A DNA stretch of 5,817 bases, from the NCBI GenBank assembly GCA_021783525.1, contig JAJXTT010000132.1, positions 1 to 5,817 on the forward strand, read 5' to 3'. Positions 1 to 5,725 of this stretch are shown here, one piece after another. Position 1 is the stretch's first letter; each line of letters starts with the position of its first letter. The notes under the pieces were generated by a model that was given only the letters and a program-made list of their open reading frames with translations, did no database searches and was not told the DNA's origin. The DNA comes from Pseudomonadota bacterium (GTDB taxonomy: Bacteria > Pseudomonadota > Gammaproteobacteria > Burkholderiales > Gallionellaceae). The position numbers were made by a program, and so were the translations under genes.

Positions 1-551
1 ACCAGGTTCTGCCGCACTTTGTCCATCGTCGTTTTGGTGTCGTTGATCCGTTGCATGCCTGCCTCGCTGGCGCGATCGAGTTTGAACCAGACTTCCCCGT
101 TGAGTTGCGCCATGCGGCGCAGGCCCTGCTGCACGTTGTAGCGCTGTATCAGGCTCCCGTTGGTGATGAGCACCAGCTTGAGGTCCGCGGGCTTGTGCCT
201 GGCGATGACCTCGATGACTTCGGCGAATTCCTGCGCGCTGGTCGGTTCGCCGTTGCCGGAGATGGCGATGTCGTTGATCCGGCGTGCTTCGGGCGGCACG
301 TGCCGCATGAAATCGCCGTGCCGCAATTCGTGCAGAAATCCGCCAAGTTCCTTTTCCAGCAGCGGCAGGTCTACGGGAGGCGCGGTGCCGCGCGCAAGGT
401 CGGGAACCTGGCAGTAGATGCAGCGCCAGTTGCAGGCATTGTTCGGATTGAGGTTGATGCCGACGGAAACGCCGCCCGCGCGGCGCGAGACAACCGGATA
501 CACATAACGCAGCCCGGCGCTGTCGCGGCTGTGGTCGGTGATGCTCAGCAT
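1..551 (-). CDS. Radical SAM protein, COG0731-like (partial, 3' end outside window)
   Basis: The visible 183 codons are the N-terminal part of a radical SAM enzyme. Seen directly: CX3CX2C at Cys40, Cys44 and Cys47 (NACNWRCIYCQ), the signature that holds the [4Fe-4S] cluster for S-adenosylmethionine cleavage. A GNGEPT motif at residues 99-104 fits the SAM-binding GGEP-type segment. ITNGS at 129-133 and WFKLDRASE at 155-163 follow as in COG0731 proteins, relatives of the wyosine-forming Tyw1 family. Substrate and reaction cannot be read from this fragment, and most bacterial members are uncharacterised. Start choice: the frame opens at a stop at 573-575, leaving GTG at 569 (adding six codons, VTEEHP) or ATG at 551; neither has a strong Shine-Dalgarno. 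I chose the ATG. The gene lies about 80-100 bases after nlpD on the same strand, so it may be read through from that operon. The C-terminal part is cut off by the window edge, not broken. Confidence 0.88.
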   Translation of the reverse strand, partial: MLSITDHSRDSAGLRYVYPVVSRRAGGVSVGINLNPNNACNWRCIYCQVPDLARGTAPPVDLPLLEKELGGFLHELRHGDFMRHVPPEARRINDIAISGNGEPTSAQEFAEVIEVIARHKPADLKLVLITNGSLIQRYNVQQGLRRMAQLNGEVWFKLDRASEAGMQRINDTKTTMDKVRQNL

Positions 552-581
552 GGGGTGTTCTTCAGTCACGATTCATCGCCA

Positions 582-643
582 ATTCAGGCTGCCCGTTCGC
601 TTGGGTGAATGGCAACGCATTCACGTTGGCTAGGCGCCTGAAT
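582..643 (-). repeat. Nested inverted repeats between nlpD and the radical SAM gene
   Basis: The gap after the nlpD stop holds two nested inverted repeats. The outer arms are ATTCAGGC (582-589) and GCCTGAAT (636-643), 8 bp, perfect. The inner arms are GTGAATG (605-611) and CATTCAC (618-624), 7 bp, perfect, with a 6-base loop. In the minus-strand transcript this could fold into a two-level hairpin between the nlpD stop and the next start. No T-run follows on the minus strand, so a classical intrinsic terminator is not supported. mRNA processing, partial attenuation or chance are all possible. Confidence 0.4.
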
Positions 644-650
644 GGTGCGC

Positions 651-1601
651 TCAAGATTTGACCAGCGGCAGATACTGCGCCGGGTCCACGGGCCGCCCGA
701 ACTTGCGGATCTCGAAATGCAACTCGACCTGGCTGGCATCGGTGTTGCCCATCTCGGCGATCTTCTGCCCCTTGCTGACGTTCTGGCCTTCCTTCACCAG
801 GATCTGGTCGTTGTGCGCATAGGCGCTGAGGTAGGTCTTGTTGTGCTTGATGATGATCAGCTTGCCATAGCCGCGCAATCCGCTGCCGCTGTAAACCACT
901 TTGCCCGCCGCGCTCGCCACGACAGCCTGACCACGCCGGCCGACAATATCAACGCCCTTGCGGTTGTCGCTCTCGGAAAAGCCAGCGACCATCTTGCCGT
1001 TGGTCGGCATGCCCCATTCCAGCGGCTCTTCGTCATCCACCGCGCGTGCCGAAGCGCCCGCCGGCCTGACCGGCACGGCAGCCACAACCGGGGTCGCCGC
1101 CACCGAGGCTGCCGACTCGTTCTGCAAACGTTCGGCCTGTGCCAGGGCGTTATCCGTATAAACGAGCTTGCCAACTTTGGGGTAACTCTTGATTGCACCC
1201 TGCTCGGGCACCTGCGAAGCCATCACCGGCCTCGGCACGTCTTTGGGCGCAGAGCCAGCGACAGGGATATGAAGTTGCAGCTGCTGCCCGATCTTGATTG
1301 CAGCCGGGTTGGCAAGATGATTCCAGTCCGCCACGTCGCGGTAATCCACACCATTCAGGAAGGCGATGCTGTAAAGCGTGTCGCCCTTTTGCACGACGTA
1401 TGTCCGCGTAACGGTCTCGTAATCGGAATCCATGACCGGTACCGGCTTCTTCGCGGCCGCTTGCGATGACGCACCCGGAATCCTGTCCGCGCCATACTCC
1501 ATCACAGGAGCGCGGTGCCCGTTCGGAGCGGTAGTCGCACAGCCTGCCAGTACGACAATGGCCAGCGTCAACGTCCCCAGCGGAAGAATCTGTCTGTTCA
1601 T
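651..1601 (-). CDS. nlpD: NlpD-like lipoprotein, LysM plus degenerate M23 (LytM) domain
   Basis: This is a 316-residue envelope lipoprotein. The N-terminus is a lipoprotein signal peptide with hydrophobic residues 5-19 and lipobox LAGC, so Cys21 is the predicted lipidated residue. A LysM peptidoglycan-binding domain follows at about 66-113 (YVVQKGDTLYSIA start). An Ala/Pro/Val-rich linker runs to about 195, then an M23/LytM domain at about 205-313. The M23 metal site is incomplete. The HxGxD motif reads RKGVD (214-218, His replaced by Arg), and the HxH motif reads ELH (293-295, first His replaced by Glu), while His263 remains. This matches the E. coli NlpD type, which does not hydrolyse peptidoglycan but activates the amidase AmiC during cell separation; that role is inferred by family. 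ATG at 1601 overlaps the pcm stop (ATGA) and has GGGGA just upstream. The usual rpoS neighbour is not next in the window. Confidence 0.95.
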   Translation of the reverse strand: MNRQILPLGTLTLAIVVLAGCATTAPNGHRAPVMEYGADRIPGASSQAAAKKPVPVMDSDYETVTRTYVVQKGDTLYSIAFLNGVDYRDVADWNHLANPAAIKIGQQLQLHIPVAGSAPKDVPRPVMASQVPEQGAIKSYPKVGKLVYTDNALAQAERLQNESAASVAATPVVAAVPVRPAGASARAVDDEEPLEWGMPTNGKMVAGFSESDNRKGVDIVGRRGQAVVASAAGKVVYSGSGLRGYGKLIIIKHNKTYLSAYAHNDQILVKEGQNVSKGQKIAEMGNTDASQVELHFEIRKFGRPVDPAQYLPLVKS

Positions 1602-2254
1602 GCTTTCCCCATCACCAACGGTACGAATTTCACGGCTTCCAGCCGGCTTTCGCGAAATCCGTTCTCTTCGCGCTCGATCAGATACAGGTATTGTTCCTGA
1701 GTTCCCATCGGAAGCACCATTCTACCACCGACCCCGAGCTGCTCCCGCAGCACGGCGGAGAGCGCGGGCGCGGCGCAGGCCATGATGATGCCGTCAAACG
1801 GGGCCGCGTCCTGCAGGCCTGCGGCGCCGTCCGCATAACGCAGATTGACGTTGAATATCCTGAGCTCGCGCAGCGTCTTTCGGGCGCGTTCATGCAAAGG
1901 CTGAATGCGCTCGACGGAATAGACCTCCTTCGCCACTTTCGCCAGCACCGCGGCCTGATAGCCGCAGCCCGTCCCGATCTCCAGCACGCGGTTGAGCTGC
2001 ATGCCATTGCGCAGCACTTCCGTCATGCGCGCCACGGTGTAGGGCTGGGAGATCGTCTGCCCGTGTCCTATGGGCAGGGACACATCGTCGTACGCGCGCG
2101 TTGCCAGGGCCTCGTCGATAAAAATATGGCGCGGCACCTCGCTCATCGCCGCCAATACGGTTTCGTCCCGGATACCTTCGGCGCGCAAGCGTTCTATCAG
2201 CCGGCCGCGCGTGCGCGCAGATGTCATGCCGATGCCTGCGTGGCGCAAGTTCAC
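1598..2254 (-). CDS. pcm: Protein-L-isoaspartate O-methyltransferase
   Basis: This cytoplasmic repair enzyme uses S-adenosylmethionine to methylate isoaspartyl residues in aged proteins, starting their return to normal aspartyl linkage. Seen in the 218 residues: QTISQP at 66-71, SAM-binding motif I EIGTGCGYQ at 92-100, the acidic loop YSVERI at 112-117, FDGII at 153-157, GGRMVLPMG at 176-184 and the C-terminal FVPLV at 210-214. All are typical of the PCMT family, and the domain is complete. Two starts are possible. GTG at 2254 overlaps the surE stop as GTGA and has a G-rich stretch upstream. ATG at 2227 has AGG at a good distance and gives 209 residues, close to the roughly 208 of E. coli Pcm, whose conserved part begins at the same place. 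I list the longer form because the downstream junction has the same 4-base overlap, but the shorter one is a real alternative. It ends overlapping nlpD. Confidence 0.95.
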   Translation of the reverse strand: MNLRHAGIGMTSARTRGRLIERLRAEGIRDETVLAAMSEVPRHIFIDEALATRAYDDVSLPIGHGQTISQPYTVARMTEVLRNGMQLNRVLEIGTGCGYQAAVLAKVAKEVYSVERIQPLHERARKTLRELRIFNVNLRYADGAAGLQDAAPFDGIIMACAAPALSAVLREQLGVGGRMVLPMGTQEQYLYLIEREENGFRESRLEAVKFVPLVMGKA

Positions 2255-3000
2255 TGTTGCGCCCCCATCCAGGAACGGACCGCATCCAGCTGGTTGTATT
2301 GGGTCAGGTCGATCTGCAGCGGCGTGATGGAGACCCGGCGTTGCGCTGTCGCAAAGAAATCCGTGCCCTCGCCCGCGTCCTGCGCCTTGCCCGCTGCGCC
2401 GACCCAGTACACGGGCTGGCCGTGCGGGTTGCTGCTCTTGACCGCCGGTTCGGCCTTGTGCCGTTTGCCCAGGCGCGTGACTTCCATGCCCTGCAGTTGT
2501 TCGTGCGGAATGTCCGGCACGTTGACGTTCAGCAGCCAGGGATGCGAATTTGTCTGCGTCATGAAGCGCCGTACCAGGTCCGCCGCGACCTTGCCGGCCG
2601 TGTCGTAATGCACGGGTTCATGCCGCGCCATCGAGATCGCGATCGCGGGTATGCCGAGCAGGAATCCCTCGGTCGCCGCGGCGACCGTGCCGGAATAAAT
2701 GGTGTCGTCGCCCATATTGGCACCCGAGTTGATGCCTGACACCACGATATCGGGCTGCGTATCCAGCATGCCCGTGACAGCCAGGTGCACGCAATCGGTC
2801 GGCGTGCCGTCGACATAGTAGAAGCCGCTCGCTGCCTGGCGCAGATTGAGCGGGCGATTGAGCGTGAGCGAATTGCTCGCACCGCTGCGGTCGCGTTCTG
2901 GAGCCACCACCACGACGTCCGCGATAGCGGAAAGATGTCGAAACAGGCAAGCCAGGCCCGGCGCAAAATAGCCGTCGTCGTTACTGATCAGAATGCGCAT
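2251..3000 (-). CDS. surE: 5'/3'-nucleotidase SurE (survival protein)
   Basis: This complete 249-residue SurE is a metal-dependent phosphatase that removes phosphate from 5'- and 3'-nucleotides; family members also act on short polyphosphate. Seen directly: the N-terminus MRILISNDDG with Asp8 and Asp9, APERDRSG at 33-40 with Ser39, and GINSGANMGDDTIYSGT at 89-105 with Asn91. Asp8, Asp9, Ser39 and this Asn correspond to the known metal ligands. Length matches the family (about 250). The start is secure because the first strand and NDDG motif begin at residue 1, but there is no Shine-Dalgarno sequence: the 30 bases before the ATG contain 26 pyrimidines on the coding strand. It is first in the surE-pcm-nlpD unit and overlaps the pcm GTG start by four bases. 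Promoter candidates lie in the intergenic region to the right. Confidence 0.97.
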   Translation of the reverse strand: MRILISNDDGYFAPGLACLFRHLSAIADVVVVAPERDRSGASNSLTLNRPLNLRQAASGFYYVDGTPTDCVHLAVTGMLDTQPDIVVSGINSGANMGDDTIYSGTVAAATEGFLLGIPAIAISMARHEPVHYDTAGKVAADLVRRFMTQTNSHPWLLNVNVPDIPHEQLQGMEVTRLGKRHKAEPAVKSSNPHGQPVYWVGAAGKAQDAGEGTDFFATAQRRVSITPLQIDLTQYNQLDAVRSWMGAQQ

Positions 3001-3149
3001 AGGGCAAGAAGAAGCTGAAGAGGAGTAGAACCAATGAATGTCATAGTCGTGTGCGATCGTATTAGCGCGTCAACCGCGGATCGCGGAAACGAATGTTAGC
3101 TGCCTTTCCACTTTGCTTCCAGCCTGATCTGCCGGCTGTTCGATCCAAC

Positions 3150-3166
3150 CCGGAAGGCCATTCCGG
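3150..3166. repeat. Small inverted repeat CCGGAA-N5-TTCCGG
   Basis: A perfect 6-bp inverted repeat with a 5-base centre (CCGGAAGGCCATTCCGG) lies about 150 bases upstream of the surE start. It could be an operator or an mRNA hairpin in the surE leader. No T-run follows on either strand, so it is not an obvious terminator. Confidence 0.35.
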
Positions 3167-3273
3167 ATTACCCTCCCGACAGGCGACCGGCCGGGGATTT
3201 CCGTACGTATCCGAAATTTCCCCTGCAAGCGGAGTACCCGCAGCGCGCCCATGGGGAATATCATAACTTTATA

Positions 3274-3303
3274 ATTATATTGAATAAATTAATCGAACGC
3301 CAA
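3274..3303 (-). promoter_or_regulatory. Candidate sigma70 promoter reading toward surE
   Basis: On the minus strand TTGGCG (3303-3298, 4 of 6 to TTGACA) is followed after 18 bases by a perfect TATAAT (3279-3274), in the AT-rich core. Transcription would start near 3267 and give surE an untranslated leader of roughly 265 bases containing the inverted repeats at 3150-3166 and 3074-3086. TATAAT also occurs by chance in such AT-rich DNA, so this is a prediction only. A second -35-like TTGACG on the minus strand (3073-3068) has no good -10 at normal spacing. Confidence 0.4.
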
Positions 3304-3324
3304 TTCCACAATCAAGCAAATGGA

Positions 3325-3359
3325 TTAACTTGTGCAGTTAACTCATTAATAATAATGAG
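3325..3359. repeat. Two adjacent palindromes, possible operator pair
   Basis: Two perfect inverted repeats lie end to end: TTAACT-TGTGC-AGTTAA (3325-3341, 6-bp arms) and CTCATTA-ATAA-TAATGAG (3342-3359, 7-bp arms). They fall between the divergent genes and just upstream of the plus-strand promoter candidate at 3378-3405. A weaker promoter-like pair, TTAACT (3325-3330) and AATAAT (3348-3353) with 17 bases between, lies inside them. A protein bound here could therefore cover a promoter. Dimer-binding operators have this appearance, but AT-rich DNA makes short palindromes more likely by chance. Confidence 0.45.
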
Positions 3360-3377
3360 AAAAAATGCCGAAAAATG

Positions 3378-3405
3378 TTGACTTTTTGCTTGGCTTTGTT
3401 AGATT
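3378..3405 (+). promoter_or_regulatory. Candidate sigma70 promoter for the HDOD kinase gene
   Basis: TTGACT (3378-3383, 5 of 6 to the -35 consensus) is followed after 16 bases by TAGATT (3400-3405, 4 of 6 to TATAAT). A-tracts at 3360-3365 and 3371-3375, about 10 bases apart, lie directly upstream and could act as an UP-element or bend the DNA. Transcription would start near 3412, leaving a leader of about 150 bases before the ATG at 3564. Confidence 0.4.
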
Positions 3406-3520
3406 AAAAATCCGGGGGCGTGATTTCATTGAAAGGTTAGCCTTGTACAGCCAGATAACCGAACCTCAGATCATCAAGCGCCTGTACGGCATGAGTGGTC
3501 ATTCGGGAATATTATCCTGT

Positions 3521-3545
3521 GGCGAATTTTTGACTGGCAATTTTT
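3521..3545 (+). repeat. Short direct repeat GGC(G)AATTTTT just before the kinase gene
   Basis: GGCGAATTTTT (3521-3531) recurs as GGCAATTTTT (3536-3545), one base shorter and 15 bases further on. The pair ends 18 bases before the ATG of the HDOD kinase, where a Shine-Dalgarno sequence would normally be, and none is visible. It may be a binding site or chance. Confidence 0.3.
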
Positions 3546-3563
3546 CATTGGTTACGCGCAAGC

Positions 3564-5723
3564 ATGCAAAAGTCTGATCAATCCATTCGCAATCGCTTGT
3601 TGGTAGCACGGCTACCGGCAATGCCGCAGATACTCGTCAAACTGATCGACCTCTGCCAAAGAGACGATGCAGGCATGGGCCAGGTTGCCAAGCTCATTGC
3701 CCACGATGCGGGAATGACCGCGAAGATCCTGGGCATCGCCAACAGTTCGGCGTATAGCCACGGCAGCCTCCAGTTGGGGTTGGCGCAATCACTCAATACG
3801 CTCGGTATCGAGATGATCAAGACCCTGGTAATCAACGAATCGGTATTCCAGACGTTCAGCAGTTTCTCCCGCCTGAACCGCGCGGATCTTCGCGGCTTCT
3901 GGCTGCACGCGCTGAAGACGGCGGTAATCGCCCGCGAGCTGGCAAAGAGGATGTCCTACCCGCGCAGCGAGGAAGCCTATCTGGCAGGCTTGCTGCATGA
4001 CGTCGGGCGGTTGGCCCTGTTAGGTGCCGCACCGCACGAGTACGCTTCGAACTTCATGGCCGAGGACGATGAACACCTTTGTTCGATCGAAACCGGCTCG
4101 CTGGGAATTTCCCATACGGAGGCCGGGGCGTGGCTCATCGAACAATGGAACCTTGATTCGTTCCTGGCCGACAGCGTGCTTTACCACCATGAACCGATTT
4201 CACGTTTGCAGGCCGCGCATCCGCTGATCCGTCTTGTTTGCCTGGCGCACCTGCTGGGCTGTTACAAGAGCGACAGCCCGGCGCTGGAAGGCGCTGCCGC
4301 GCTGTGTGCCATCGACGAAACGGACATACAAGCGATCCTGGGCAGCGTGAACGACTATACAAAGACCGCGGCCACTTATTTTGGAATCGACCTGACCGAT
4401 GCCGACCAGGCCTCCCCCTCCGCCGAATATGTGCCGCAGGAACCCGCCGCGAACCGGGTCGAGGAAAGGCTGGCGGATGAGGTTCGCAACATGGCCATGA
4501 TATCGGCATCCGTCCAGAGTTTTTCGGGTATCCGGAGCGCACAGGAACTGCTCGAGTCCGTCACGCGGTCAGCGCGCGTCCTGTTCAACTTCGAAGACAT
4601 GGTCGTCTTCCTGCAAGATGCCAACGCCCAGGCGCTGGTAGGTTTCCCGATCGGGGATCGCCAGCAGCGTCTGAGCGGTTTCTCGATACCGCTGGCCGCC
4701 GGCGGAATCCTGGCCGACTCGGTCTCCAGCCGGCGGATCACCTTTGCGAAACGCGGCGACAGCGCGCTCGGCCTTGTCGAGGAACAACTGCTGAGAGCCA
4801 TGGGCACCGAATGCCTGGCCTACATCCCGCTGTCTACGGGGCAATCCGGCCTGGGAGTTCTGGTAGGAGGGCTGTCGTCGGCGCAATTCGATGAACTCTG
4901 GGGCCAGGAGCGATTCCTGAAATCATTCGCGACACAGGCAGCCGCATCGCTGGAGTCATCCACGGCTGCGCGCAACGAAATGGAAAAGCACATCGCGAGG
5001 GTAAATGAAGCCCATCGGGAAGCATCGCGCAAGATCGTCCATGAAGTGAACAATCCCCTGTCGATCATCAAGAACTATTTGGGCGTCCTTGACGACAAAC
5101 TTGCCAACCAGGAGCCGGTCACCGAAGAACTGTCGATCCTCAACGAAGAGATCGACCGCGTCAGCCGCATCGTCGGCGGGTTTGCCGATCCGCAATCTCC
5201 TCCGCGGGAAGAAACGACTGAGGTTAACGCCGTTCTCAAGGATGTGGTACGGTTGTTCTCCATCAGCCGATTCTTGCCGGCCTCCGTGAAGATTGTTGTC
5301 AAAACGACCGACCAGCCTGACGTGATGCCGGGATCTGCCGACCCGCTCAAGCAGATACTCCTGAATCTGATCAAGAACGCGGTAGAAGCATTGCCCAGGG
5401 GAGGGGTTATCGGGGTGCGGAACAATGGACGCGTGCAGCGTGAAGGCCGCGCTTATATCGAGTTGCGTATCAGCGATAATGGGGCCGGTATGCCGGCAGA
5501 TGTCCTGGCCAACCTCTTCTCGCCAGTGCACAGCAGCAAGGGCGGGGAAAATCGCGGACTGGGCTTGAGTATCGTCCACGGGCTGGTCAAGAAGATCAAC
5601 GGGTTGATCAGTTGCCGCAGCGGAGAATCGGGAACAACATTCGAGATTCTCCTTCCCGCTCATGAGGCTGCCGGCAAATACGGCAGCGAGCCGAAGCAAG
5701 TCTCGAAACATGAGGTGAGTTGA
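3564..5723 (+). CDS. HDOD-GAF-histidine kinase fusion protein (soluble sensor kinase)
   Basis: This 719-residue protein has three signalling modules and no transmembrane segment, so it is probably cytoplasmic. Residues about 10-240 are an HDOD domain: LPAMPQILVKL at 17-27, HDAGMTAKIL at 47-56 and GLLHDVGRLALL at 142-153. The HD-type residues His115, His145-Asp146, His184 and His208-His209 are present, but the late Asp expected in catalytic HD enzymes is replaced in LVCLAH (His229). Residues about 322-466 look like a GAF domain, followed by a likely coiled coil (about 465-495). The kinase has an H-box VHEVNNPLS with phospho-acceptor His493, an N-box NLIKNA (601-606), G1 SDNGAGMP (637-644), a variant F-box FSPVHSSK and G2 RGLGLSIV (664-671), so it should be active. 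The ligand is unknown. No receiver is fused, so a separate response regulator is expected. The ATG lacks a clear Shine-Dalgarno, but the frame closes upstream at 3531 and LPAMP must be included, which supports this start. Confidence 0.93.
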   Translation: MQKSDQSIRNRLLVARLPAMPQILVKLIDLCQRDDAGMGQVAKLIAHDAGMTAKILGIANSSAYSHGSLQLGLAQSLNTLGIEMIKTLVINESVFQTFSSFSRLNRADLRGFWLHALKTAVIARELAKRMSYPRSEEAYLAGLLHDVGRLALLGAAPHEYASNFMAEDDEHLCSIETGSLGISHTEAGAWLIEQWNLDSFLADSVLYHHEPISRLQAAHPLIRLVCLAHLLGCYKSDSPALEGAAALCAIDETDIQAILGSVNDYTKTAATYFGIDLTDADQASPSAEYVPQEPAANRVEERLADEVRNMAMISASVQSFSGIRSAQELLESVTRSARVLFNFEDMVVFLQDANAQALVGFPIGDRQQRLSGFSIPLAAGGILADSVSSRRITFAKRGDSALGLVEEQLLRAMGTECLAYIPLSTGQSGLGVLVGGLSSAQFDELWGQERFLKSFATQAAASLESSTAARNEMEKHIARVNEAHREASRKIVHEVNNPLSIIKNYLGVLDDKLANQEPVTEELSILNEEIDRVSRIVGGFADPQSPPREETTEVNAVLKDVVRLFSISRFLPASVKIVVKTTDQPDVMPGSADPLKQILLNLIKNAVEALPRGGVIGVRNNGRVQREGRAYIELRISDNGAGMPADVLANLFSPVHSSKGGENRGLGLSIVHGLVKKINGLISCRSGESGTTFEILLPAHEAAGKYGSEPKQVSKHEVS
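5710..5717 (+). promoter_or_regulatory. Ribosome binding site of the downstream partial gene
   Basis: The purine-rich ATGAGGTG, with GAGG core at 5712-5715, lies inside the last codons of the kinase gene, ten bases before the ATG at 5726. It supports that start and suggests translation of the two genes is linked. Confidence 0.6.
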
Positions 5724-5725
5724 AG

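Larger units (their letters stand above)
3001..3563. other. Divergent intergenic control region between surE and the HDOD kinase gene
   Basis: No gene here is well supported. From 3001 to about 3255 the sequence is GC-rich, with small inverted repeats: CCGCG/CGCGG at 3074-3086, CCGGAA/TTCCGG at 3150-3166 and the self-complementary CCGGCCGG at 3187-3194. From 3261 to 3380 I count only 32 G/C in 120 bases, far below the flanking genes. That part has perfect TATAAT hexamers on both strands, two adjacent palindromes and phased A-tracts. The frames 3070-3264 (minus, 64 codons), 3365-3577 (plus, 70 codons) and 3034-3099 (plus, 21 codons) are open, but they resemble no family I recognise and I do not call them genes. 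Confidence 0.7.

Noticed and set aside
642..1469. 275-codon plus-strand open frame opposite nlpD
   Set aside because: It is antisense to a secure NlpD with signal peptide, LysM and M23 domain. Long shadow frames are common in GC-rich DNA and the product resembles nothing.
1691..2608. 305-codon plus-strand open frame opposite pcm and surE
   Set aside because: It crosses two well-supported minus-strand genes and has no domain signature.
3040..3073. TTGACG with a TATGAC hexamer upstream of surE on the minus strand
   Set aside because: The hexamers are 22 bases apart, too long for a normal sigma70 promoter.
3034..3099. 21-codon plus-strand frame with AGGAG eight bases before its ATG
   Set aside because: The good Shine-Dalgarno is simply the complement of the surE pyrimidine tract. 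The peptide is tiny, unrecognised, and no promoter is visible for it.
3520..3551. TGGC-type motifs resembling a sigma54 promoter before the kinase gene
   Set aside because: The distance between the GG and the GC/TTG elements is wrong in both possible alignments.
3365..3577. 70-codon plus-strand open frame overlapping the kinase start
   Set aside because: It has no Shine-Dalgarno sequence, no recognisable domain, lies in AT-rich control DNA across the promoter candidate, and its end overlaps the kinase gene in another frame.
4956..5711. 251-codon minus-strand open frame opposite the kinase domain
   Set aside because: It is a shadow of the HisKA/HATPase_c coding sequence, whose H, N, G1 and G2 boxes are clear on the plus strand.
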